From: Limnephilus marmoratus
Lineage: Eukaryota > Arthropoda > Insecta > Trichoptera > Limnephilidae
Direction: 5' to 3'
Assembly: GCA_917880885.1 (NCBI GenBank)
Contig: OU862923.1
Coordinates: 22,604,770-22,668,769, forward strand
Length of the DNA stretch: 64,000 nt
A model generated the notes under the pieces. That model did no database searches and was not told the origin of the DNA. It saw nothing but the letters and a program-made list of their open reading frames with translations. The position numbers and the translations under genes are program-made. Position 1 is the stretch's first letter. The number at the start of each line of letters is the position of its first letter. Shown piece after piece: positions 33,195-45,097 of this stretch.

Positions 33195-33892
33195 GCACTA
33201 TCTTAATTATAAAATTCAACCCGTAAAAACAAATGTTTTTTTTACCATAATACATCTATTTTCAATTTTCTAACTAATTGTGCCAACTCTTTGGCCGGCT
33301 AGAAGTCAATTTCAGAGAAATGAACGTGTGTGCGCGAGTGCCACCAAAAGTTGATAGAATGCATTGTAGTCGATAATGAGTCTATCTGCCTAGTTTCAGC
33401 TCAATCGTATGTCGGGAAGTGGGTTAATTTCTATTTTTAAGAGGGTATTACCGGAGAATACCAGAAATATGTCATTTTTAAATCAGATTTTAGACGTATT
33501 GACTCTTTTCCACAAAAAATTATAAATGGATTTCGAAAGATTGTTCTTTTATCTAGCATTCGCATGTTTTAAATTTTGAGAAAAAATGTTTATTTTTAGT
33601 ATAATAAGGTCGTTGGCAGATTTGTTAAATTTTCAAAAAAGATTTTGTATTATATCACACCCATTCAAATCATATAATCATGCAGTAAAATAAATCAATA
33701 CATTATCTGGGTATCACATGTTTTTTTTTTAAATTTTAGTTTAAATAAAATCATTAAAAAATACAAACGTACATGTGTTTCTTGACGAAAATTGGTCCGT
33801 TTGTGTATTTATTTGAGCACTTACAAACTAATATATATCAGATTTTTTTAACATTCTTATTTAACTTAGACATTATTGAAAAATGATAAATA
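33195..33892. other. Unassigned AT-rich stretch
   Basis: Nothing recognised. Confidence 0.4.
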
Positions 33893-33972
33893 CTTATAAT
33901 CAAAAAATAATTACAAAAAGTACATACATTATTTTAATAGTTTCATCATCACGCCTTTCAGCATTTTAGGAT
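33893..33972. repeat. Dispersed repeat N, copy 1
   Basis: About 75 bases including AAAAAATAATTACAAAAAG and ATCACGCCTTTCAGCATTTT. These match the complement of the last bases of the window (63925-64000), so they are probably tips of one element. Confidence 0.6.
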
Positions 33973-34979
33973 GTAGGTATAAATAAAGGAAATTTGGAAT
34001 GAAATAAAATCAATATTGATTTACAATTTCAAAAAGCTGGTACGGAGAATAATTAATCTTTCTCATTGTAACCGCCCTGCACGATCGTAAGAACAACTTT
34101 CGACGAAATGTGGATTTTCGGCCGCTGGCTGGTTAAACGCTCTTAAGATTCCGCTTCATTTATTGATTCATTCAAGAAAACAAAACCGAAAATCAAATGA
34201 CGTATTTAAAAATAGGTACATTTATCTTAATTGACTACAGATAGATTAACATTTTGGTTGATAGGTAAATTTAGGTATTCAAAGAGTGGATTCCAATTTA
34301 AAGTTTTTAGTTTTGTTGAAAATCATTCGTCATGTATTCAAGTGTTCGGCCTTCATACTTATTTGAGATCCGACCTTTTCTTTCAGTAAATCTTGTGCCG
34401 AGTCTGTGCACCACCTGTGGTTTTTTTTGTATGAGCTTTCTCCCGCGTTGTCCATAATTACTATGTAAGAGGAATTGAATGCGTGGCCCTTGCTCTTCTC
34501 TGGAGGCCTGTCAGTTGTAAATCTAGCTCCAATTTGTGATTTCTTTCGTTTCCAAAACAAGGGGTAGGTAGCAGTGGCGGCTCCTGACTTTTGGGTGCGC
34601 TATGGTGCTAATATTAAAAAAATGGCACCATGGATATTGTCGTATGCGAAAAATATTTTTTTTTTTCAAAAATCGGTGTTTTGTATGAAGATTTTTCTGG
34701 AAATCGGTGCGGCACTTGTGTTCAATTACTGGCGTATCGCTTGATTGCGTATAAAAGTCCAGATGAACCAACAATAAAACGAAATGATTTTTGATGCTAG
34801 CTGTAAGGCTTTTAGAAATGAAATGAACGAGTTTTAGCAAAGAATAAATGACATAGGTAGTTTCGATATGAATTGACACTTTCGCTTTTAGTAAAAGCAT
34901 TACAAAATGATTCAAAGACAAATTTATATCGGAACAGACTAACGTCTGTTCCGATTTAACAATCGGAATTAAAAGAGTT
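33973..34979. other. Unassigned stretch
   Basis: A 132-codon minus-strand frame (34523-34921) has no recognisable motif and composition typical of AT-rich noncoding DNA. At 34573 CAGTGGCGGCTCCTGAC looks like a hAT end without a visible partner. Confidence 0.4.
34928..34955. repeat. Perfect 12-bp hairpin
   Basis: ATCGGAACAGAC, loop TAAC, GTCTGTTCCGAT. No T-run follows on either strand and there is no gene before it, so there is no reason to call it a terminator. Confidence 0.75.
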
Positions 34980-35180
34980 TATATTATATCAAATCCACGC
35001 CGCCCGAATGCCAGCCCACTGCCCATTACACAAAACCTTTAACCTTTTATATACCTTACCTAAAAACCTTCCTCATGAATCACTCCATCTATTGGTGAAA
35101 ACCGCATTAAAATCCGTTGCTTAGTTTAAAAGATCTAAGCGCACAGACAGCGGGAGCGACTTCAATTTATACTATGTAAA
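34980..35180 (-). repeat. Dispersed repeat F, inverted copy
   Basis: The complement shows TTTTCACCAATAGATGGAGTG, ATTCATGAGGAAGGTTTTTAG and GTTTTGTGTAATGG in the family order. Confidence 0.6.
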
Positions 35181-35909
35181 GACATATAATAATTAACACT
35201 TAACATTGAAAAGCATGTTAGAATAAGCAATAATCTACAACATCCACTACTAAATTTTAAAATCCATTATCATTCATTCATCGTAAAATAAAATATCCAA
35301 ACGCTGATAATTTAGAATAATATAAAAAAAAAATTATTAGATTACAAAAATGTTTTATAAGTTCAACAGCAATAAAGGCTAATTTTATTTATTTATTTTA
35401 TTATATTTGAACAGAACTTTATTAATGGATATCAATTTAGTGATATTTACAAATACCTACTACTAATCAAGGGTCCATAAATATAATCAGCATTTGCGAT
35501 TAGTAAAACAAGTAATAAATAATATTGTGTATTGTACACAAAATAAATGTATTTACGTGGTGAAGTTTCCTCTGAACATTTTCATGAAATCTTTTTGCCT
35601 CTCCAAGCGTATCGGAAGTCCATTTATATTTGATTTGGTTTGATCTTATTATTGTTACTGAACCCATATCTCTGAAATTGGGTAATTCTATAATAATATT
35701 ATAAAAGTACCTAGTCTTATTCATTTACAAGAGGTAAATCTTTGAACCCTTACAAGACGTGGTCAGTATGAAAGGATAACATCAATTTATTTCAATGTAT
35801 TTCTAGGGAAATGGACACTGTATGAAATGACACCGATGTACAAAATTTTCCTTTTTCAAATTTGTCAAAATTTATATTAATTCATAATAATATATTTTTT
35901 TTCATTAGC
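35181..35909. other. Unassigned AT-rich stretch
   Basis: No gene or delimited repeat seen. Confidence 0.4.
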
Positions 35910-36340
35910 TCCGCTCCACTCAGAAAACCCTGAGGAAAATAATACCCGTCAGGGCCTATGACATATTTGGGGGTGCTGTGTAGAGGGTCTTTTTAGAAAA
36001 GGAAGGAGAGGAAGTTCTGGGGAGGTAATAGGTACGAGGGTTGTGAAGGAATCTGGCGGTCAGTGTGTCCAGGAGTAACGTACGTATGAATCCAACCCTC
36101 CCACTCGGCGAGAGATCAAAAGGTTCTCCTCAACCAGTCTATCCCGACCCGGCCTGTCACGCAGTTGGAGAGCAAGCGCATCCGCCGCCAAGACCCAGGC
36201 AAACCTTACCCCATGAACCCGGGCACCACTACTAAGTCAACAAACGTAGCGAACAACTTGGGGTGACTTGTGGCATAGGTGACCTGTTGGTTATCCAATA
36301 AATGGCCCGGGGCGGCAGTACCCGTAGTTGCCTCCCAAAT
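35910..36340 (-). mobile_element. LINE 3' tail, subfamily A (minus strand)
   Basis: The 3' end contains the hairpin pair CCCTGAGGAAAATAATACCC / GTCAGGGCC and GTGCTGTGTAGAGGGTC; the distal part has AACGTAGCGAACAACTTGGG and GGTTATCCAATAAATGGCCC. It joins the B-type 3' terminus and the A-type upstream sequence without a break, so A is a real 3' UTR type and not a chimera made here. Confidence 0.7.
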
Positions 36341-36690
36341 TGTACGTACTGTACACGTGTTTATTTGAGGCCCCTAGAAACAAAGACGGAAGTGTCCACT
36401 TTGTCAAATTGTTGGCAAACTGAAAAAAACGTTTAATCAGTCCGTTATTTATCAATATGGAAGGAACATTTAATATTATGTTAGTAAACCGGTTTAAGAA
36501 TAATATTTCAAATCATATATGTATCTAAATGCTCTAGTTTCTTAAAAAAATGCGTTTTTTTGATGGACACTTCCGTTTTTGTTTCAAACATTCGGACACT
36601 TGCTGTTTTGTTTCACAAACAGTTGGACACTGCCGGTTTTGATTTAAATGACAATTTCGAAGATGTTGCAGTCAATGTAAGAAAACAATA
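36341..36690. repeat. Patch with repeated GGACACTTCCGTTTTG words
   Basis: GGACACTTCCGTTTTTG (about 36565), GGACACTTGCTGTTTTG (36596), GGACACTGCCGGTTTTG (36627) and, inverted, GACGGAAGTGTCC (36383-36395). Three direct units spaced about 31 bases plus an inverted unit 180 bases upstream. It may be the subterminal part of a DNA transposon. Confidence 0.5.
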
Positions 36691-39015
36691 TTTAAAATAA
36701 GACTTTTTTATTAAAATAATTATAAAACGGAAATTATATGAACAGCTTAAAGTTTTATCAAATTTAGAAATATTCATAAATTCTGAGAAAAAGATATTAG
36801 TTTTTTTTAAATGGTGAAATTACATCCACCATGAATAAGAAAAATTAGAAGAGTTAACTAAATTATACTTATTATTATACCACCACGATTTTCCGTGACT
36901 ATTTTGCCAGTTTTATAAAAACATTCCATTATGTGTTGCACCCTTTGTTTTGAAATATTTATGCTCTTGAGAAATATTTGTTGACACACTGGAATTACGG
37001 AGCCGCCGGACAATCTAAATGAAAATTTTGTTTGAAATTGTTTTGTTTTGTAAGTGATCAAAAATCAACACCAAAAGCGTGTATTTTTCACAGCAAAAAG
37101 ATAAACCAGGTAATATTAATTTTACAGTAATATAAAAAATATAAAATTATTTTTAATAAGGAAATAATAATATCATATTGTAATTTTAAAAAATATATAT
37201 TTTAATAAAAAGTATCGCTATAATATAGTTAGATGTTAAAGTAATAAGCTGTTTCTTATAATACCTACATACTTATTTTAATGAAAATAGACAATTTTTA
37301 TTATTTATTATTAAAAAAAACAACATTTATTATCAAAAAACACAATTTAAATTCGAAATGAATCTCCACCAAATGAATTTTCAAAAATTAATTAGTTATT
37401 AATTTTTTTTATTATTATTTTTTTTTTTTATTGAAAGAACAGATATACATATTAAAATCAACAAACAAGTCCTGCTAAGCCAATTCAATTGGCTTGTCAA
37501 CAGGTGTTATATTTTAGTTACATATAGATTATTTACATTTAAACCTTTAAATCTAATATCTTGAACTAAGAAGTGTAGGTATGGTACCATCCAAAAAATT
37601 TTAATGAATCGGGATATTATTTATTTTATATATATTTTTTTAAATATATATGCATATATATTACAATACATTACAAAATGATACTTTGTCTGTCCAACTG
37701 GGAAGGATACCCGTTTCAGGACAGCAAAGTTGTGTATTTAGTTCATAATATTCTTAACAAAGGAATGGTTTCGTTCAAAATATCACATGAATTTACTTCT
37801 GTCAAGACAACTTTTGAGAACATTAAAAATTGTATTCTGAACGAAGGAATGGTTTCTTTATGTCTTTGAAAGAATCGTAAGGATGTGATTTTTTTTTCGA
37901 GGTCATTTTGGAGAATATTAATTTCATTCATAGTGAATGAGTGGGGTCTCTTTAGTGAGATTACAAGTAGGAGATTCTTTCCAGGCCATTTTAGAAAACA
38001 TTTACAATTGCTTCCGAAACTGACTATTTACAATTATGTTCCTGTACCTTCATTATTTCTTTGTTTTTTATTCTTTTAAAAATAATTGTATTGTATTCAT
38101 ATCGACGCTAAAATGAGTGAGGTGGGTAAATCATAACACATTTGTAATAGTCTTACTAAATAGTGTAAAAAATATTCAATTTTGGAAACAAAAACTTTTG
38201 TTTACCGATTTGGGATTTGTATTGTTGTACAGTTTTTTACGCAGCCAGCAATTTGCGCGTTATTGTTAACGTACTGTTAATTCGTAACCTTTTTGCAGAT
38301 TTTATTTTCGAGGACGAATGTGGTAATACAATGCGAGTTGCATGTAAACTGTCAGATTCATTTATTGACAAATCACGTAAAGGGAGACAGTCACGCTACC
38401 TCCCCGCTCCGCCCAATGTGGTGTGTTCCCCCCTCCTCCTGTTTGACTGATCTATCAATTTGAATGTCTATGATTTTAACCTTTTGTCATCCCACGCACA
38501 CATCATGATACCTGATAATGATGGTTATTTTATACATTATCCCTGCTTAAACATTGTACTTTTGTTCGCGCTTTAATGTTCTTTCTTTCCTGTTGTATTC
38601 CGGTATTTTATTATTGTTCTTCATTGTAAAACCTCCTCCACGCAGCGTGTCTGGCATTGTTTGGATCACAACGTTAAATTTGTCATTGTTCTGTCAAATT
38701 TTTTGCAAATTAAAACGTATGTGCCATTGTAGAGTGGGAAATCAACAGGTTGTTGTTATAAATATTTTTGCCGTTTGCGATGACATGTTGAGATTGATGC
38801 TTGTTAAAAAGTAAATGACATTAAATGTTATTTATAAATATTGTTTTAAACTCACCGGTAGCACATTGTTCTGAACGAGGCGTATAATAATAATAACATT
38901 GTATGTAGACGGTGAATGCAGAAAGGCAACCAACATCTACAGCGCTCTTGAGGCGATTTTTCGCAAAAACAGCGCTATATAAGTTGTCCAAATTTATTAT
39001 TATTATTATCTTAAC
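36691..39015. other. Long unassigned AT-rich stretch
   Basis: At 37405-37510 an interrupted T-run and a CAATTCAATTGGC motif resemble a LINE 3' end on the minus strand, but no coding relic follows. AAGGAATGGTTTCKTT recurs at 37760 and 37845. At 38880-39010 a short repeat end (CAGCGCTATATAAGTTGTCC then ATT repeats) is present. Confidence 0.4.
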
Positions 39016-39201
39016 GGGTCTCCACACCATCCAATTTCTAGTGACTGCGGCAGTGACTGCAAAGAACGTGGAGTTGAGCGAACTAGCGCTGTCTCGTTTG
39101 TGTTAAAGGGCCGCTAGAACGAGTCAGCGCTAGTTTGCTCAACTCCACGCTCTTTGCAGTCACTGCCTGCTGGCCAACATGCAGTGTCGTGTGTAGAGCC
39201 C
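39016..39201. mobile_element. Foldback MITE (GGGCTCTACACACGACACTGC family)
   Basis: Arms of about 85 bases (39016-39105 and 39117-39201) pair around AAAGGGCCGCTAG. They share GCAGTGACTGCAAAGA and TGGAGTTGAGC words. The right tip is GTCGTGTGTAGAGCCC. A fragment lies at 15926-16032. Confidence 0.75.
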
Positions 39202-39304
39202 ATTACATAATTATTTGTGAACAATTTAAATCCCTGATATTTTATTTCTGAATTGTCTGCATTTATAATTTTTCATTATTTTCTTCCCTGCTTGGTTTAT
39301 TATT

Positions 39305-39357
39305 AGTAATCCTCCGGATTGCTAATCGAGAGCCTTACCCTTCGACCACGGAGGCCT
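39305..39357 (-). repeat. SINE tRNA-head fragment
   Basis: Complement of the head (GGCCTCCGTGGTCGAAGGGTAAGGCTC). Box B and the body are missing. Confidence 0.5.
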
Positions 39358-39555
39358 TGATACTTTAATTTATTTATTGTTTATTATTCCCTAATTTTTT
39401 TAATAGGTTTTGTTTTATTTCCTAATAGGTTTTGTAAAGAAAAAGTAAAGTGTAGTGTAGTGTAGAAGAGATACTGTTTTTGCTTTATATGACATAGCAA
39501 TTTGTTTGAAAACTCTATCATGAAATTAGATTTTGAAAAATAAGTAAGTAGATAC

Positions 39556-39950
39556 TACCGCCCGGGAATCAGTTAATGGATAACCAACACCTCTGCCACC
39601 TCACCCCAAGTGGTTCGCTACGTTTGGTGAATAGGTGCCCGGGTGAGGTATGTGTAGGCTTTTGGCTGCGGATGGATTTGCTCATTTACTGCATGGCGGG
39701 CCGAATCAGGGGAAATTGGTTGAGGGTTACCATTTTACCTCTCCAGGAGGACTCTCCATCGCCTAGCACCGCAGTGGGAGGGATGGATCCATAAGTTTTA
39801 GACCCACTGATCCCTGGATTCCTACCAACCCCTGATACCTTTTTTTTCTCAGAACTTCTCCTTCGTTTCCTTAAAAAGACCATCCCCGTAGCATCCTCAA
39901 AGATGACACATGCCCCAAGGGAAATTATTTTCCTGATGGCCTCATGTTAA
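39556..39950 (+). mobile_element. LINE 3' tail, subfamily A
   Basis: Contains GGATAACCAACACCTCTGCC, AAGTGGTTCGCTACGTTTGG and, near the end, CGTAGCATCCTCAAAGATGA and CTGATGGCCTCATGTTAAT. The A-tail is lost. Non-coding. Confidence 0.65.
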
Positions 39951-40461
39951 TCTACCTCAATTTCGTGTTTTTATTATTATTTTGGACTTTACATTTTTAC
40001 ACGCAATACCCTTGATTTTTTGTAGAACTTTTGTCTCCTTTATTTTTTTATCAGCCGGCTTGCGTCTCCAGCTTTGAACTTTGTGACTTCTTTCAGGTCG
40101 TGAGCCCGTCTCATTTGCGGGTCACCTCTGTATTTCTCGCTAAACCACCAACTTATTATAGAAAATCCCCAGGGTGGCAAATATGTGTGTATCAGGGTGA
40201 GGGGATTGCGACAACCTGAGACCAACGAAGGGTGTGCCACCACACGATAATTGCGTGAAACGTCTATCTGAGATCCGACCGTAAAGCAATTCATCTATTG
40301 GGTAAATTTATTTGCTCTTCGTAAATGTAAAGTTTCTCTGTAGTCCTCTACAGAGATTTTGTATGCTAGGCTGCGTTTCTACTGATGTTTTTTATGTAAT
40401 ATTATGACCATCAGTTTTTTGTGAAATGCTAATGAGTTTGTTGACTGTTTTTCGCATCTCT
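39951..40461. other. Unassigned stretch
   Basis: An 84-codon minus-strand frame (40040-40294) has no motif I recognise. The sequence around it is less AT-rich, as in a decayed TE. Confidence 0.4.
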
Positions 40462-40800
40462 ACATATTATAAATCAAAGTCCTTCGCCGCGTCTGTCTGT
40501 TCGTGATAAACTCAAAAACTACTGAACGGATTTTCATGCGATTTTCACCAATATATAGAGTGATTCATGAGGAAGGTTTATGTATATAATTTGTCAAGAT
40601 TTTGTGTTTTTTGTTTGAAATATATAATTTATATATACAGGAGAATTCTGTATGTGGTGGACGAGCGGGCTGGCAAGCGGGAGATGTGAAATTGATTTGT
40701 ATGCAAATCTACAGTTTTATGCCGAGGTTGATTTTGATAAATTGATAAATTTTGTCTACATTTGATTTCGAAAACTCTGCGTAAAGCCCGGGCATCGTAT
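40462..40800 (+). repeat. Dispersed repeat F, copy
   Basis: Begins CTACATATTATAAATCAAAG; contains CTCAAAAACTACTGAACGG and GACGAGCGGGCTGGCAAGC and ends near AAGCCCGGGCATCG. It runs straight into a subfamily A LINE tail. Confidence 0.7.
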
Positions 40801-41040
40801 GGGTCCCGCAGGTCCCGAGAACCACCTTTCTTTTGAATAACCAACTCCGCTGCTATAGGTCACCCCGAGTGGTTCGATACGTTTGGTGACTTAGCTGGTG
40901 TGCCCTGGTTCATGGTGTGAGGTTTGTCCGGGTTGGCGGCAGTTGCGCCTGCCCACCTACTTCGTGGCGGCCGAATCGGGAGAGACTGGAAGAGGGAAAC
41001 TTTTTGACCCCTCCAGTAGGACTCTCTCAGAACATAAAAG
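40801..41040 (+). mobile_element. LINE tail subfamily A, truncated
   Basis: Has GAATAACCAACTCCGCTGC, CGAGTGGTTCGATACGTTTG and GCCGAATCGGGAGAGACTGG, then stops at CTCTCTCAGAACATAAAAG, short of the 3' terminus, just before the next MITE. Confidence 0.6.
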
Positions 41041-41045
41041 TTAGT

Positions 41046-41264
41046 TAAGTAAAACTTCACTTACTTCTCCCTCTCAACTTCCGTTCGCCTCGCCCGATCA
41101 CACTTTTCATAACGCTCTCGTCACGCATTCACCAGCTTACTCCCAAAGTCAAGCGTGCGTAAAGGTTCAACCGTTCGCCTCGCCCGATCACACTTTTCGT
41201 AACGCTCTCGTCACTCATTCACCAGCTTCCTTCCCAAGTCAAGCGTGCGTAGAAGTTTTACTTC
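41046..41264 (-). mobile_element. MITE-like element with two internal repeats, second copy
   Basis: Inverted copy of 2819-3033: ends AAGTAAAACTT and AAGTTTTACTTCA, with two units carrying ACGCTCTCGTCACGCATTC and TCAAGCGTGCGT. The unit number is the same (two) in both copies, so the duplication predates dispersal. Confidence 0.75.
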
Positions 41265-42404
41265 AAAAAAATAGTTAATTTCTTATGGGTGGGATATACA
41301 CGGTTACACTACACAGTAAGTAATTGTCATTTGGAATTTATAACGAGTCATGAAATACTTAACTATGTAATGTCGAATTATGAGATTTGTTTTTATTTTA
41401 CTTTCTATTTCTAATATCAGTAGGGCCCGGGATGCGATAGTTATAGCTAATGTCATAATTATTTCGTCGAAGTAATTCGATGCTTCTGAATGTTTGAAGA
41501 GAGTCGAAATAAAGCGGCGGTCGTTATTTTTTAACACGTGTATTTACGGAATCAGTTAATTTGTTAGGCATATGAATGGAGTGAAGGCCAAGTGTAATCA
41601 TTTATTAATTTTAAATAATGATAATATTATTACGCAAATCGATAAACATAAAGTTTTTAATATGAAAAATATTTTTTATAAATTTTTAAAATTTACATAA
41701 GCTTAGCATTTATCAAAACCAAATCAGAAATACGACCTTATTCGGACCGGTTTTTCGTAAATTTTACAAAATATTTTTAACTGCTAAATATCCTCAAAGT
41801 ATACCTTTAGGGGTTTTCTTTAAAACCACGAAAAGAAATTTAAAATAAATAGATAAATAAGTTTTTAGTTAAATTTTTTCAAAAACACCAATTTTCGTGT
41901 TTTTTTAAACGCTGAATACAAAACTTTGGATTCATTTATTTACCAAAACGTTACGAGAAATTGTTGGTATTATATTTCTCCGTTTTTTGAAGACAATTTT
42001 ATAATTTTAAACTTCAAATTAAGAATGAAATACTGGATTTTTAATTACTAGCAAAAGGCCTCTGTCGTGTGGCGCCCATTTATCTTTCTCTATACGGTAC
42101 AATTTTGAACTAAAACCTTTTTTCTAAATATTTCAAAAGATGGCAGTAATCAATCACGCTGAGAATCTAAGATATTATTATATTTATTTTTGGAAACGAT
42201 GATATATCATCTATCTACCTATACATGTAGGTACCTATACGTTTTAATATAATAACCTGCCTACTGTTTTATATCGACGTCAAGCTTAGTAGAGTGCAGT
42301 CGTGTCAAATTTTAAATGATTATTATATGATTAAAATAATCCCTACGTAAATACAATAAAATAACACGGAAGTGAGTGGTAGAAGAACTCAGTGATGCCC
42401 GGTG
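41265..42404. other. Unassigned AT-rich stretch with an old repeat
   Basis: Bases 41596-41735 resemble 44412-44550 (shared words GTGTAAT, GATAATATTATT, CGCAA, TTAGC, TTTATCAAAA) in the same orientation, so an undelimited dispersed repeat is present. Otherwise nothing. Confidence 0.4.
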
Positions 42405-42845
42405 GGTAAGTACTTGGCTATTCAGATCCGGTCACCCAACACGGCTGAAGCTATTTCAGGCAACGTTACGATTCTTTTTTTAAATATATTTCTTTGAAAA
42501 ATAGTTATTTTCAATTTTTTACAAGAACAACATTCTTTTTATAACTTTTGAAGGTTGTTCCCACCAATGTAATATATCATTGAAAAAGAAGATAGCACTA
42601 AAATCTAATCGAAATTATTTAAAAATAATATAATTGTGGGATAACACAAATTAATCGCATAAAATGTTGATAGGTACTTGCGCACGCCGGCAAAAAACCA
42701 TTTTAAGTCGCGACCTCCGGATTCGTCTCCTTCCCCTCTCCACTACCTTCAGCCTCACAACATACCCCGCATTGGGGTATGCCCGGTATGCCGTAGTCTC
42801 ACTGGCTCCAAACGGGAGCAGCTAGAACTCTTGTAACGTATTCAA
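42405..42845. repeat. Two SINE fragments in opposite orientation
   Basis: A minus-strand SINE with a truncated body (42405-42470) and a decayed head (about 42645-42724) meets a plus-strand SINE 3' body (42726-42845, ending GGGAGCAGCTAGAACTCTTG). The body break falls at the same place (GATTTTTTT) as in 43145-43245, so it marks a shared subfamily. Confidence 0.6.
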
Positions 42846-43144
42846 CACATAATAAAAATATAAATCTCTCAGTAGGTATTTATACCTTTTTTTGAAGTCT
42901 ACATACATCGACATATTATTATACCTCTATGTCTACATATTACAATCCGAATTCTGAAATGTGGTCTTTCAATGTCTTTCAGTAGAGTCATTTGCAATAC
43001 CAAGCACAATACAAAACATGCGACTGCCATGTGTCATGTTTTGTGCATGGCGAGCCAGTGTCATCACGAAACGGCCATATGGATAGGTAGGTAGGTATTA
43101 TGCATGCGTTTGTGGGTCAAAGACTGCGTTTGTCAAAAAATAAA

Positions 43145-43245
43145 AGGAAGGAGGTGGGGAAGAGGAAGGTGGGTAAGTGCCTGGCTATTCAGATCCGGTC
43201 ACCCAATACGGCTAAAGCCATTTCGCGCAACGTTCCGATTTTTTT
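43145..43245 (-). repeat. SINE body fragment of the truncated subfamily
   Basis: Matches the body from AGGAGGTGGGGAAGAGGAAG to GCAACGTTCCGATTTTTTT. Its head-like counterpart appears at 43520-43605. Confidence 0.6.
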
Positions 43246-43519
43246 AAAATATATTTTTAATAACTTATGAAATCTTTAAACAATAACAGTTTCTCGGAGT
43301 TTGCCAACCATTTGGTGGAAAACAGTCACCACACCTATGACTTCAATAGTGGAATAGAATTAATGCATTGTAATGTCAATGGCATAAATGAACTAATACC
43401 GTCAATGGCATTCAGTTGGATAAAGTAGAAATTTTAGAAATCCGTAAGAGTGTTAATGCGAATTTGAATATTATTAATAATCAAAATCTGTTCTTAAATG
43501 ACCTAATATCCCTTTGTGG
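43246..43519. other. Unassigned stretch between SINE pieces
   Basis: AT-rich; it replaces the expected SINE central region. Nothing recognised. Confidence 0.35.
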
Positions 43520-43605
43520 GTACTTGCGCACGCCGTAATTCGAACTCGCGATCTCCGGATTCGTAGTCAAGGATCGTAACCGTTCAACCACCGAGGTCTG
43601 GAATA
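43520..43605 (-). repeat. SINE tRNA-like head fragment
   Basis: The complement contains CCTCGGTGGTTGAACGG (box A side) and GAGTTCGAATTAC (degraded box B). Confidence 0.6.
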
Positions 43606-44003
43606 TCGATACGCTTTCAAATGTTCTAGGATTATTATTATTCGTGAAGTTGCAGTTGAAGCTGCCACGTGTAGACATGTATACAATGCACGTCTCAATG
43701 GAAACATCAAATGTTTTTATGGTCCTTTTTTATTTTAGTTATCTGTTAGTAGAAGTGTCGACTGCCGTTCAAATCCCAGACCATCCAATTTCTTTTCCAA
43801 GTTTTTAAACGTTTTTTTAAAGTAGATGGTAAAAACCTTTTTTGACGGTTTTTTGGAGGTTTTAAGATTATAGAAGAAAAAAAAATTGTGGACTTATTTT
43901 ATAAAGTTTCTTGAAATGTTATTTATTTATTTACGCTTTGAAGGCTTTTACATGTAACATCGGTAAGTTGTACAGTAGCATCATAACAATAACAATAACA
44001 AGT

Positions 44004-44372
44004 ATATTATAAAATAAAGTCCTCCGCCGCATCTGTCCGTCTGTATGTTCGCGATAAACTCAAAAACTACTGAACGCATTTTCATGCGGTTCCCATCAAT
44101 AAGATATAGTGATTCACGAGGAAGGTTTAGGTATATAATTTGAAGGTTTTGTGTAAAGTTTTAAACATATAATATATTAAGGAGAAAGTCTGTACACGAG
44201 CGGGCTGGCAAGCGGGTGGCGTGGATTTGATTTGTATGCAAAACTACAGTTTTATGCCGAGGTTGATAAAATTTTGCACATGTGACCTATAAAACAAGAG
44301 GAAAGTCACTGTCTACATTTTATTTCGAAAACTCTTTGTAAAGCCCGGGCATTGCCGGGGATTACGGCTAGT
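44004..44372 (+). repeat. Dispersed repeat F, longest copy
   Basis: From TATTATAAAATAAAGTCCTC through CTCAAAAACTACTGAACGC, GAGCGGGCTGGCAAGCGGG and CCCGGGCATTGCCGGGGATT to CGGCTAGTAAATAA. It defines both ends of the family. Non-coding. Confidence 0.7.
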
Positions 44373-45097
44373 AAATAATAAAGAGCATGAAAGACATTAG
44401 GTGCAGTGTAATGATTAATTAATAAGAAATAACGATAATATTATTTCGCAATACGATAAAAATAATATTTTTAGCGGGAAAAAAAATATTTTAAAGTTAC
44501 AAGGGCTTAGCTTTTATCAAAAACAAATCAGATTTTTTTTTTCAAATAAATGATGAAAATCCTTGTAAATTCTATGTAGGTTTTTTTCTAAAACGATATT
44601 CGTAAAATTTTTTTTAAAAATAATTTTTTTATTATAATAATTCTGATTATAATAATTTGTTATAATGATATTTTATTACAATATAATATTAGTACGCGAA
44701 CCTTAAATACGTGTGAATATTTTCGTGACTTAAATTAAACACTTTTTTTAATGTTTTCTTCTACTTTTATTTCAATAAATAAAAATATATACAATTAAAA
44801 CAGTATCTACACACCACACGCACTATATATATAATGACAACGGTGAAATAATTCATTTAATATACTTGTTTTTTTAGCGACATCTTTCGAAAACAAACCA
44901 AACTTTTTGAAACCAAAAATATTCCAAATTTCTCAAAAGGACCATCACGTCCGCTAGAGGCCCTCGATGAAGTTTTGTGTGAAAAATAGTACCTATTACA
45001 ATCCTTCTGAAGGATTTACCTTAGTTTAATGTCTTTTCTTGCTTTGGTTCGTGTCCCCGACCAGAAAAGTCGTGTTTGATAATATTATCTCTACGCA
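44373..45097. other. Unassigned AT-rich stretch
   Basis: Apart from the repeat shared with 41596-41735, nothing recognised. Confidence 0.4.

Noticed and set aside
34573..34640. hAT transposon starting CAGTGGCGGCTCC
   Set aside because: The left end looks right and a small GGTGC/GCACC hairpin follows, but I found no matching right end or 8-bp duplication in the window.
34523..34921. 132-codon minus-strand frame as a gene
   Set aside because: No motif; overlaps the possible hAT end and shows no codon bias.
34928..34955. Rho-independent type terminator
   Set aside because: Eukaryotic DNA, no gene in front and no T-run after the stem.
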